From the NCBI GenBank assembly GCA_050248795.1, contig JBFWRS010000024.1, positions 1 through 59,629 on the forward strand: DNA of 59,629 nt, given 5' to 3'. The notes under the pieces were generated by a model. It was not told the origin of the DNA, searched no databases, and worked only from the letters and a program-made list of their open reading frames with translations. The stretch's first letter is position 1. The number at the start of each line of letters is the position of its first letter. The translations under genes were made by a program, and so were the position numbers. Source of the stretch: CAZTDU01 sp050248795 (lineage in GTDB: Bacteria > Pseudomonadota > Gammaproteobacteria > Burkholderiales > SG8-39). Below, piece by piece: positions 41,181-48,918 of the stretch.

Positions 41181-42203
41181 ATGAAGTTCATTGATGAAGC
41201 CCTGATCGAGGTACATGCCGGAGACGGCGGCGACGGCAGCGCTTCGTTTCGCCGGGAGAAGTTCGTGCCGCGTGGCGGCCCCGATGGCGGCGATGGCGGC
41301 CGCGGTGGCAGCGTCTGGGCGCGCGCGGACCGCAATATCAACACGCTGATCGACTACCGCTACGCGCGCATCCATCGGGCAGGCAGCGGCGACCGCGGCC
41401 ACGGCAAGGATCGTTACGGCAAGGCCGGCGAGGACATCGAGTTGCGCGTTCCGGTCGGCACGATCTTCCGCGACGTGCAGAGCGGAGAGATCGTCGCCGA
41501 CCTCGCCGCTGATGGCGCGCGGGTGCTGCTCGCCAAGGGGGGCAAGGGCGGCCTGGGCAACCTTCACTTCAAGTCGAGCGTGAACCGCGCACCGCGTCAG
41601 TTCACGCGCGGCGAGCCCGGCGAGAATCGGCAGCTGGCGCTGGAACTGCGGGTGCTGGCCGACGTCGGCCTGCTCGGACTTCCGAATGCCGGCAAGTCCA
41701 CTTTAATGCGCGCGGTGTCCAGCGCGCGGCCAAAGGTCGCGGACTACCCGTTCACGACGCTGAATCCGTCGCTGGGCGTGGTGCGAATCGCCCACAATTC
41801 AAGCTTCGTGGTTGCCGACATCCCCGGCCTGATCGAGGGTGCCGCAGAAGGCGCAGGGCTGGGACACCAGTTCCTGCGGCACCTTTCCCGCACCCGGCTG
41901 TTGCTGCACCTCGTCGACCTCGCGCCGTTCGAGGAAGCCGAAGACCCCGTGCGGGGCATCGTCCGCGAGGTTCGCACCATCGCGGCAGAACTCAAGAAGT
42001 ACGACCAGGCGCTGTTCGGCAAGCCGCGCTGGCTGGTGTTCAACAAGGCGGACATCGTCGCCGATCCGCAGGAGCGCATTGCGCGTATCCTGCGCTCCCT
42101 CAGGTGGAAGAAGCCCTGGTACGCGGTATCGGCGCTCACCGGTGCCGGCTGCGACAAGGTCTGCAGGGACGCGGCGAAGTTCCTCACCGGGACGCACAAA
42201 TGA
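41181..42203 (+). CDS. obgE: GTPase Obg/CgtA
   Basis: 340 residues. The glycine-rich Obg fold (GDGGDGSASFRREKFVPRGG) is followed by a G domain with G1 GLPNAGKST, G3 DIPG and G4 NKAD. Ribosome assembly and stringent-response GTPase. There is no long acidic C-terminal tail. Stop overlaps the proB start. Confidence 0.96.
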   Translation: MKFIDEALIEVHAGDGGDGSASFRREKFVPRGGPDGGDGGRGGSVWARADRNINTLIDYRYARIHRAGSGDRGHGKDRYGKAGEDIELRVPVGTIFRDVQSGEIVADLAADGARVLLAKGGKGGLGNLHFKSSVNRAPRQFTRGEPGENRQLALELRVLADVGLLGLPNAGKSTLMRAVSSARPKVADYPFTTLNPSLGVVRIAHNSSFVVADIPGLIEGAAEGAGLGHQFLRHLSRTRLLLHLVDLAPFEEAEDPVRGIVREVRTIAAELKKYDQALFGKPRWLVFNKADIVADPQERIARILRSLRWKKPWYAVSALTGAGCDKVCRDAAKFLTGTHK

Positions 42204-43318
42204 CGCGCCGGATCAAGGACGCGCGCACGCTGGTGGTGAAGGTGGGTTCGTCGCTGGTCACCGACGAGGGGCGCGGCCTGGACGTGGCGGCAATCGCGCG
42301 CTGGGCGGCACAGGTGGCGAAGCTGCGCAGCATGGGCCGGCGGGTGATCGTCGTGTCCAGCGGTGCGATCGCCGAAGGCATGAAGCGGCTGGGCTGGCGC
42401 CGCCGTCCGCACGCGGTGCACGAATTGCAGGCCGCCGCCGCGGTGGGGCAGATGGGCCTCGCGCAATCCTACGAATCGTGTTTCAGGGAGCATGGGCTCG
42501 CGACGGCGCAGGTGCTGCTGACGCACGCCGACATGGCGGATCGGCGCCGCTACCTCAATGCGCGCTCGACCCTGCGCACGCTGCTCGAGCTGGGCGTCAT
42601 TCCGGTAATAAACGAGAACGACACGGTGGTCACCGACGAGATCAAGTTCGGCGACAACGACACGCTCGCTGCGCTGGTCACCAACCTGGTGGAAGCCGAC
42701 GCGCTCCTCATCCTCACCGACCAGCAGGGACTGTTCGAGGCCGATCCGCGGGTGGATCCGGCAGCCAGGCTGATCGGCGAAGCGTCCGCGCTCGACGCAG
42801 GACTGGCGCGAATCGCTGGCGGCACCACCAGCAACATCGCCCGTGGCGGCATGATCACCAAGGTGCTGGCCGCGGCGCGCGCGGCGCGCAGCGGCGCGCA
42901 TACCGCGATCGCCTCCGGACGGGAGCCGGACATCCTCGTCCGCCTCGCGCAGGGCGAAGCGATCGGCACGCTGCTGGTGGCGGAAACGATGCCGCTCGCC
43001 GCGCGCAAGCAATGGCTCGCAGACCACCTTGCGGTTGCCGGGCGCCTGCGCCTGGACGAAGGCGCGGTGAAGGCCCTGGTGCGCGATGGCAAGAGCCTGC
43101 TGCCGATCGGCGTGGTGTCGGCGCAGGGGGCCTTCGATCGCGGCGAGCTTGTGTCCTGCGAAGATCCCGAAGGGCGGGAGATCGCACGCGGGCTGGTCAA
43201 TTACGGCGTGGACGAAGCGCGCAGGATCCTGCGCCGGCCATCGAACGAGATCGAATCGATCCTCGGCTACGTGGACGAGCCGGAGCTCATCCACAGGGAC
43301 AACCTGGTCCTGCTCTAG
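42200..43318 (+). CDS. proB: Glutamate 5-kinase
   Basis: 372 residues: an amino-acid kinase domain (about 1-260, KVGSSLVTDEG, VSSGAIAEGM, NENDTV and GTTSNIARGGM-type blocks) and a C-terminal PUA domain (about 280-365). First step of proline synthesis. Start ATG 42200 overlaps the obgE stop (ATGA). proA is not in the window. Stop is shared (CTAG) with the convergent CNP1-like gene. Confidence 0.96.
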   Translation: MTRRIKDARTLVVKVGSSLVTDEGRGLDVAAIARWAAQVAKLRSMGRRVIVVSSGAIAEGMKRLGWRRRPHAVHELQAAAAVGQMGLAQSYESCFREHGLATAQVLLTHADMADRRRYLNARSTLRTLLELGVIPVINENDTVVTDEIKFGDNDTLAALVTNLVEADALLILTDQQGLFEADPRVDPAARLIGEASALDAGLARIAGGTTSNIARGGMITKVLAAARAARSGAHTAIASGREPDILVRLAQGEAIGTLLVAETMPLAARKQWLADHLAVAGRLRLDEGAVKALVRDGKSLLPIGVVSAQGAFDRGELVSCEDPEGREIARGLVNYGVDEARRILRRPSNEIESILGYVDEPELIHRDNLVLL

Positions 43319-43848
43319 TCGCTGCTGGTGTGGCCCTTGTTCGGGTGCCCGCCCCGCCGCAGCGCATCGATGCCCTCGGCCGCGTCGAGGATGATCGCGT
43401 CCTGCGGGCAGAAGTATTCGCGCCGAAGCGCCTGGTGCCATCGCTGGATGGTCTTGGGCTCGATTTCGCGCCACCTGGAATCCGCGCGCGGCACCCAAGT
43501 ACTGTCATCCCTGCCGGTGGCGTACACGCGTACCAGGCCTCCGACGCAGCGGATGCCTTCGAAGCTCACGTTATCGACGCCGCTGGGACTGCGCGCCACC
43601 AGGGTGTAGCGCACCACGCCGTCCCGCCCGACGCTCAGCGACGCGGCGTCGATGAAAAAGCGAAATGACGTCGTCGCGCTGGGCTGGAACTCGATCAGGT
43701 TCTCCGGCCGAGGAAATGCCGGCGGACGTACCTCGATTTCCCGCCAGTTGCGCAACTCCTGCTCCGCCTCCCAGTCGCTCTTGAACTGGGCCGAGGCCGC
43801 CCCCGCGAAGGCGAGGCTTGCCGCGAGCACCGCTAGCGCAAGCCTCAG
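43315..43848 (-). CDS. CNP1-like secreted protein
   Basis: 177 residues if read from the codon at 43846-43848. The mature part (EFQPSATTSFRFFIDAASLSVG, RYTLVARSPSGV and the C-terminal HQALRREYFCP) matches the CNP1-like family of betaproteobacteria, periplasmic and of unknown role. A clean signal peptide is read from this point (RLALAVLAASLAFAGAASA, then QFKSD). The only start codon here is CTG; it overlaps the upstream TGA as CTGA and has GGGAG 7 nt before. ATG or GTG starts lie only far inside the previous gene. Confidence 0.78.
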   Translation of the reverse strand: MRLALAVLAASLAFAGAASAQFKSDWEAEQELRNWREIEVRPPAFPRPENLIEFQPSATTSFRFFIDAASLSVGRDGVVRYTLVARSPSGVDNVSFEGIRCVGGLVRVYATGRDDSTWVPRADSRWREIEPKTIQRWHQALRREYFCPQDAIILDAAEGIDALRRGGHPNKGHTSSD

Positions 43849-44429
43849 GCCAGGTCTCCCGCGAGCGATGCCCGGACCTCCGGGGCGACCTGCGCGAGCT
43901 CGGTCCGGTACTCCGGGTGGTCGATGCCCATCGACAGCCCCACACCGTACTTGAGTGCCTTGCACATCTCGTCGGACAGCTCAAAGCGCAGGAAGTGCAC
44001 CGACGAGGTCTTGGTGTCGTTCTCGCGCTCGAGGTCCTCGTCCGCGATCGCGTAGACGCGCTCGCAGCCCTCGACGCGGACCCATACCCGGTCTTCCACG
44101 CCCTTCAGCCTGGCGAGCATGCGCTGCCGCTCCTCGACGTCCGGGTACTCGATCAGCATCGTCGCCTTCCAGTTGGAGCCGTCGGGCACCAAGGGGTTGT
44201 AGGCGTCCAGCTCGCTCTGGATGCCTTCTTCCTCGAAGATGCGCTCGATGCGCAGCATCTCCTGCACCTGGTACCGCATGGTCAGCTCGTCCTCGAACTG
44301 CAGCGTCACGTTCGCTCCAAGCTGCACCATGCGGACGCGCTTGTGATCGATCACCCGTGCGCGGAAGGCGTTGCGCTCCTTTGCATACGCCTCCAGCGAA
44401 AGCAGGCTCTCGCGCCGGATACGGGTCAT
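43845..44429 (-). CDS. DUF3501-family protein
   Basis: 194 residues. VIDHKRVRMVQLGANVTLQF, then YQVQEMLRIERIFEEEGI and the YNPLVPDGSNWKATMLIEY block match DUF3501, a soluble family almost always linked to rubrerythrin and an Fe-S protein of the heterodisulfide reductase/GlpC kind. Probable role in peroxide or iron-sulfur metabolism, unproven. It starts 25 nt after the rubrerythrin stop; the usual Fe-S gene between them is missing. Confidence 0.85.
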   Translation of the reverse strand: MTRIRRESLLSLEAYAKERNAFRARVIDHKRVRMVQLGANVTLQFEDELTMRYQVQEMLRIERIFEEEGIQSELDAYNPLVPDGSNWKATMLIEYPDVEERQRMLARLKGVEDRVWVRVEGCERVYAIADEDLERENDTKTSSVHFLRFELSDEMCKALKYGVGLSMGIDHPEYRTELAQVAPEVRASLAGDLA

Positions 44430-44454
44430 CGTCTCTGCGCTCACCGTTAGACGC

Positions 44455-44877
44455 TCAGTCGACCAGCGCGTCCAGCGCCTTCTGGAAACGGTTGGCGTGG
44501 CTGCGCTCGGCCTTGGCCAGCGTCTCGAACCAGTCGGCGATCTCGCCGAAGCCCTCGTCGCGCGCCGTCTTCGCCATGCCCGGGTACATGTCCGTGTACT
44601 CGTGCGTCTCGCCGGCAACCGCGGCCTTCAGGTTCTCGCGCGTGGCGCCGATCGGCAGGTCAGTCGCAGGATCGCCGACGGACTCCATGTACTCCAGATG
44701 GCCATGCGCGTGGCCGGTTTCGCCTTCGGCGGTCGAGCGGAACAGCGCGGCGACGTCGTTCTGGCCTTCCACGTCCGCCTTCGCTGCGAAATAGAGATAG
44801 CGCCGGTTTGCCTGCGATTCGCCCGCGAACGCAGCTTTCAGATTGCCGTGGGTCTTGCTTCCCTTCAGTGCAGCCAT
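44455..44877 (-). CDS. Rubrerythrin (di-iron domain only)
   Basis: 140 residues. Ferritin-like four-helix bundle with two Glu/His-rich repeats (about 18-50, ending in EGETGHAHG, and 80-125, with ERSHANRF). No C-terminal rubredoxin Cys4 domain, so it is of the erythrin type. Probably scavenges peroxide using an external donor. ATG 44877 has AGGAGG upstream. First gene of the DUF3501 operon. Confidence 0.88.
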   Translation of the reverse strand: MAALKGSKTHGNLKAAFAGESQANRRYLYFAAKADVEGQNDVAALFRSTAEGETGHAHGHLEYMESVGDPATDLPIGATRENLKAAVAGETHEYTDMYPGMAKTARDEGFGEIADWFETLAKAERSHANRFQKALDALVD

Positions 44878-44993
44878 GTGACCTCCTAGGATGTTGTTGC
44901 GTGACTCTGCGCGGCACCAGACCGCGGGCAAAGGGTAGGCGCTTCGATTCGATAGATCAAATGAAAAAAGGCAATATCAACGATCGAGGCAGG

Positions 44994-45509
44994 CTATTTC
45001 ACCGGTTCGGCCGAGCGCCGCCCCGGCGCGCGACGATCGGCGACGAGAAACCGGTGCAGTTCGGCGAGGGCCTGCTGGTATACCTCGCGCTTGAAATCGA
45101 TCACGGTTTCCATCGGCACCCAGTAGTCGTGCCAGCGCCAGGCGTCGAACTCGGGCTTCTCTCCCGCCCGCAGGCAGACGTCGCAGTCGCGCCCGACCAT
45201 GCGCAGCAGGTACCAGATCTGCTTCTGCCCTCGGTAGCGACCCCGCCAGTCCCGGCGCACCCACTTCGCCGGCACCTCGTAGCGCAGCCACTGGCGGGTG
45301 CGGCCGAGGATCCTCACGTGCGCGGGCTTCAGCCCCACCTCCTCCTCGAGTTCGCGGTACATCGCGTCCTCTGGAGACTCGCCGTGCTTGATGCCGCCCT
45401 GCGGGAACTGCCAGGCGTGCTGGTGCACGCGCTTGCCCCAGAAGACCTCGTTTCGCCGATTGGCGAGGATGATCCCGACGTTTGGACGGTAGCCATCACG
45501 GTCCAGCAT
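44994..45509 (-). CDS. rppH: RNA pyrophosphohydrolase
   Basis: 171 residues. Nudix box with core REFLEEEVGL-like RELEEEVGL after QFPQGGIKHGES, as in RppH/NudH, which removes pyrophosphate from 5' ends of mRNA to start decay. N-terminus DRDGYRPNVGIIL is diagnostic. Divergent from proS, the usual arrangement in betaproteobacteria. Confidence 0.95.
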   Translation of the reverse strand: MLDRDGYRPNVGIILANRRNEVFWGKRVHQHAWQFPQGGIKHGESPEDAMYRELEEEVGLKPAHVRILGRTRQWLRYEVPAKWVRRDWRGRYRGQKQIWYLLRMVGRDCDVCLRAGEKPEFDAWRWHDYWVPMETVIDFKREVYQQALAELHRFLVADRRAPGRRSAEPVK

Positions 45510-45639
45510 GGCGAAGCGTCCTCTCCGAATATAGGCCGGTTGGTTGGTAAGTTAGAATCGGCCCGATTTTTCCATACTTCGCGGACTCTTGAAAGACATC
45601 CGCGCTCCAGCCAGCCTAACGCGGGAATCCGGACCACGC

Positions 45640-47370
45640 ATGCGAACCAGCCGTTACTTCATCTCCACGCTCAAGGAAGCGCCCGCGGATGCGGAAGTGA
45701 TCAGCCACCGGCTGATGCTTCGCGCCGGACTGATCAGGCGCCTGGCGGCCGGGATCTACACCTGGTTGCCGCTCGGCCTGCGGGTGGTACGCAAGGTGGA
45801 GTCTATCGTGCGCGAGGAGATGAATCGCGCGGGAGCCATCGAGCTGTCCATGCCCCTGGTCCAGCCGGCCGAGCTGTGGCAGGAATCGGACCGCTGGCAG
45901 GCGTACGGCCCGGAACTGCTCCGCTTCAAGGATCGCCATGATCGCGACTTCGTCATCCAGCCGACGTCCGAGGAAGTGGTGACGGATGTCGCGCGCAACC
46001 TGCTGAAGAGCTACCGCCAGTTGCCGCTCCACCTGTACCAGATACAGACCAAGTTCCGCGACGAGCGCCGGCCCCGGTTCGGCATCATGCGCGGCCGGGA
46101 GTTCGTCATGAAGGACGGGTACTCGTTCCACGCCGGCTACGAAGACCTGGTGCGCGAGTACCGCAACATGTACGACACCTACATGCGCATCTTCACGCGG
46201 CTGGGCCTGCGATTCCGCGCCGTCGCGGCCGACACCGGCGCCATCGGCGGCACCGGCTCGCATGAGTTCCAGGTGCTGGCGGACTCGGGCGAGGACGCAA
46301 TCGCCTATTGCCCGGATTCCGACTACGCCGCCAACGTCGAGCTCGCCGAGGCGCTCGCGCCGGCCGAAGCGCGGCCGGCGCCGGCGGAATCGCTGGCGAA
46401 GGTGCCAACCCCGGGAAAGACCCGTTGCGAGGACGTGACCGAACTGCTGAAACTGCCGCTCGCGCGCACTGTCAAAGCCATCGCGCTGATGCACGACGAC
46501 CAATTCCACCTGCTGCTGGTCCGCGGTGATCACTCGCTGAACGAGGTAAAGGCGACCAAGGTGCCCGGCCTCGCGCCCTTCCGCTTCGCCACCGACGCCG
46601 AGATCGAGTCTGCGCTCGGCTGCAAGCCGGGCTACATCGGCCCGCCGCTGGCGGCCGCCGGTGTCGCGGGCGCGCAGGGCGTGCGCATCGTCGCCGACCG
46701 TGCGGTCGCGGCGATGGCGGACTTCGTCTGCGGTGCCAACGAGGAGGGCTTCCACGTCACCGGCGTCAACTGGGGCCGCGACCTGCCCGAGCCGGAAGTC
46801 GCCGATATCCGCAACGTCGTCGCAGGCGACCCTTCGCCCGACGGCAAGGGCAGGCTTTCCATCCAGCGCGGCATCGAGGTTGGCCACATTTTCCAGCTTC
46901 GCACCAAGTACTCGGCTGCGCTGAAGGCGACCTACCTGGACGAGAAGGGCGGCGCCAATGCGATGGAAATGGGCTGCTATGGCATCGGCATCACGCGCAT
47001 CGTCGGCGCCGCCATCGAACAGAACCACGACGAGCGCGGCATCGTGTTTCCTCTGCCAATGGCACCATTCGCGGTGTCGCTGGTGCCGATCGGCTACCAC
47101 AAGAGCGAAGCGGTGCGCGACGCGGCCGAGCGCCTGTACGCGGAATTCCTCGCCGCCGGCATCGACGTGCTGCTGGACGACCGCAACGAGCGCCCGGGCG
47201 TGCTGTTTGCCGACGGCGAGCTGATCGGCATTCCGCACCGCGTGGTGCTGTCCGAGAAGGGACTCGCTGCCGGTCAGGCCGAGTACAAGGGCCGCACCGA
47301 CGCCGCGCCGGGCATGGTGGCGCTTGGCGAGATTGCGGGGTTCGTGAAGGAAAAGCTCTCTGCATGCTGA
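45640..47370 (+). CDS. proS: Prolyl-tRNA synthetase, bacterial type
   Basis: 576 residues. Class II motifs 1-3 are visible (RAGLIRRLAAGIYTWLPLG; FRDERRPRFGIMRGREF; MGCYGIGITR) with the YbaK-like editing insertion (about 240-390) and a C-terminal anticodon domain. Charges the two tRNA-Pro in this window among others. ATG 45640 gives MRTSRYFISTLKEAPADAE; an ATG-free extension upstream is not needed. The 3' end overlaps the next gene by 7 nt. Confidence 0.96.
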   Translation: MRTSRYFISTLKEAPADAEVISHRLMLRAGLIRRLAAGIYTWLPLGLRVVRKVESIVREEMNRAGAIELSMPLVQPAELWQESDRWQAYGPELLRFKDRHDRDFVIQPTSEEVVTDVARNLLKSYRQLPLHLYQIQTKFRDERRPRFGIMRGREFVMKDGYSFHAGYEDLVREYRNMYDTYMRIFTRLGLRFRAVAADTGAIGGTGSHEFQVLADSGEDAIAYCPDSDYAANVELAEALAPAEARPAPAESLAKVPTPGKTRCEDVTELLKLPLARTVKAIALMHDDQFHLLLVRGDHSLNEVKATKVPGLAPFRFATDAEIESALGCKPGYIGPPLAAAGVAGAQGVRIVADRAVAAMADFVCGANEEGFHVTGVNWGRDLPEPEVADIRNVVAGDPSPDGKGRLSIQRGIEVGHIFQLRTKYSAALKATYLDEKGGANAMEMGCYGIGITRIVGAAIEQNHDERGIVFPLPMAPFAVSLVPIGYHKSEAVRDAAERLYAEFLAAGIDVLLDDRNERPGVLFADGELIGIPHRVVLSEKGLAAGQAEYKGRTDAAPGMVALGEIAGFVKEKLSAC

Positions 47371-47960
47371 GAGCCCTGGCCATCGCCGCCGCGATGCTGC
47401 TGCCCTGCACGGCGCTCGCCGGCGCGCAGCAGTACGAACCGATGGCCGAGAGCGTCAGGAATGCGCTGCGCGTCGCGGTGTCGCATCGCGGGGTGCCCGT
47501 GCTGCACTTCTCCAACGCGGACGATGCGCACCGCTGGAGCTCGGAGATGAGCAAGCGGCTGCGCCGCTACATGCCCGACCGCCGGGAGCGCGACCGGTTC
47601 CTCAAGACCGTGCACTACTACGCCGGGCGCGCCAACCTCGACCCGCAGCTGGTGCTCGGGCTCATCCACGTCGAATCCCGCTACAAGCGCTACGCGGTGT
47701 CCAGCGCCGGCGCGATGGGCTACATGCAGGTGATGCCGTTCTGGGTCAAGGTCATCGGCAAGCCCGGCGACAACCTGTTCGACATGAAGACCAACATCAT
47801 CTACGGCTGCGCCATCCTGCGGCACTACCTGGACATCGAGAACGGCGACTACTTCCGCGCGCTCGGCCGCTACAACGGCAGCCTCGGCAAGGCCGAGTAC
47901 CCGAACGCCGTACACGCCAACTGGAAGGGCCGCTGGGCGTACGACGGCGCGACCAGCTGA
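47364..47960 (+). CDS. Secreted lytic transglycosylase with SLT domain
   Basis: 198 residues with a signal peptide (1 to about 20, ALAIAAAMLLPCTALA). Catalytic Glu104 in IHVESRYKRYAVS and the GAMGYMQVMPFW and NIIYGCAILRHYLD blocks place it in the SLT (family 1) group. Peptidoglycan cleavage in the periplasm. A Cys at 15 could act as a lipobox-like residue but the flanking residues are poor. Overlaps proS by 7 nt, so coupled. Confidence 0.9.
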   Translation: MLRALAIAAAMLLPCTALAGAQQYEPMAESVRNALRVAVSHRGVPVLHFSNADDAHRWSSEMSKRLRRYMPDRRERDRFLKTVHYYAGRANLDPQLVLGLIHVESRYKRYAVSSAGAMGYMQVMPFWVKVIGKPGDNLFDMKTNIIYGCAILRHYLDIENGDYFRALGRYNGSLGKAEYPNAVHANWKGRWAYDGATS

Positions 47961-47964
47961 GCCC

Positions 47965-48918
47965 ATGGCGATCACCCTGGCCCTGCGCAACTGGTTCTAT
48001 GGCTACGCCCCGCCCGAGCGCGGCACCATCGTGCTCGGCCAGCGGCGCGTCTACATCGTACCGACGCGCATGGGATGGGTGTTCGGCGTCACCATCGGCG
48101 TGCTGCTCATCGGCTCGATCAACTATGCGCTGCAGCTCGGCTTCGCGCTGACTTTCCTGCTCGCCGGCACCGGCATCGCCGGCATGGTGCATACCGCGCG
48201 CAATCTCGCCCGCATCGCCATCGCCGCAGGGCGCGTCGAGCCCGTATTCGCCGGGGAGTCCGCGCAGTTCCGCCTGCACCTCGACAACCGCTCCGCGTAC
48301 GACCGCCCCGCGATCCTCGCCCGGCACCTGGCCTCGGGCAGCCAGATCGTCGTCGACATCCCGGCCGGTTCCAGCGTGCAGGTCGTGCTCGCTGTCCCCG
48401 CCGCGCGGCGCGGCTGGCTGCCGATTTCACGCGTCATGCTCGAGACGCGCTTCCCGCTCGGGTTCTTCCGCGCCTGGAGCTACATCGAGCCGGAACTGAG
48501 GGCACTGGTGTACCCGCGCCCGCTGCGCACGCCGCTGCCGCCGGCGAGCGCCAACGAACAGGGCGGCACGGCGCGCGCCCAGGCATCCGGCAGCGACGAT
48601 TTCTCCGGACTGCGCGAGTTCCAGCCCACGGATTCCCCCCGCCATGTAGCCTGGAAGGCGGCGGCGCGCTCCCGCACCATGCTGACTAAGCAGTTCGCCG
48701 GGGAGGCGGCTGCCCAGGTCTGGCTCGACTTCGAGCGCATGAGCGCGGGACTGGATGCCGAGGCCCGCCTGTCCCAGCTTTGCGGCTGGGTGCTGGAAGC
48801 CGAGCGCGAGGGCGCGGACTACGGGCTCAGGCTGCCGGGAACCGAGATCGCGCCAGGCCGCGGCGAAGAGCATCGCGCCCGCTGCCTCGCGGCGCTCGCG
48901 CTGCACGGCGCGCCGTGA
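47965..48918 (+). CDS. DUF58-family protein
   Basis: 317 residues. Two membrane helices near the N-terminus (about 30-75) and the DUF58 core (GSDDFSGLREFQPTDSPRH, then VAWKAAARSRTMLTKQF), a vWA-like domain usually found with a MoxR ATPase and a transglutaminase. The MoxR gene that normally precedes it is missing. Stop overlaps the tgpA-like start (GTGA). Confidence 0.88.
   Translation: MAITLALRNWFYGYAPPERGTIVLGQRRVYIVPTRMGWVFGVTIGVLLIGSINYALQLGFALTFLLAGTGIAGMVHTARNLARIAIAAGRVEPVFAGESAQFRLHLDNRSAYDRPAILARHLASGSQIVVDIPAGSSVQVVLAVPAARRGWLPISRVMLETRFPLGFFRAWSYIEPELRALVYPRPLRTPLPPASANEQGGTARAQASGSDDFSGLREFQPTDSPRHVAWKAAARSRTMLTKQFAGEAAAQVWLDFERMSAGLDAEARLSQLCGWVLEAEREGADYGLRLPGTEIAPGRGEEHRARCLAALALHGAP

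Noticed and set aside
44951..44980. TTGATA-18-TCTATC as the rubrerythrin promoter with an FNR-like half site
   Set aside because: The -10 matches only three of six positions and only one FNR half site is convincing.
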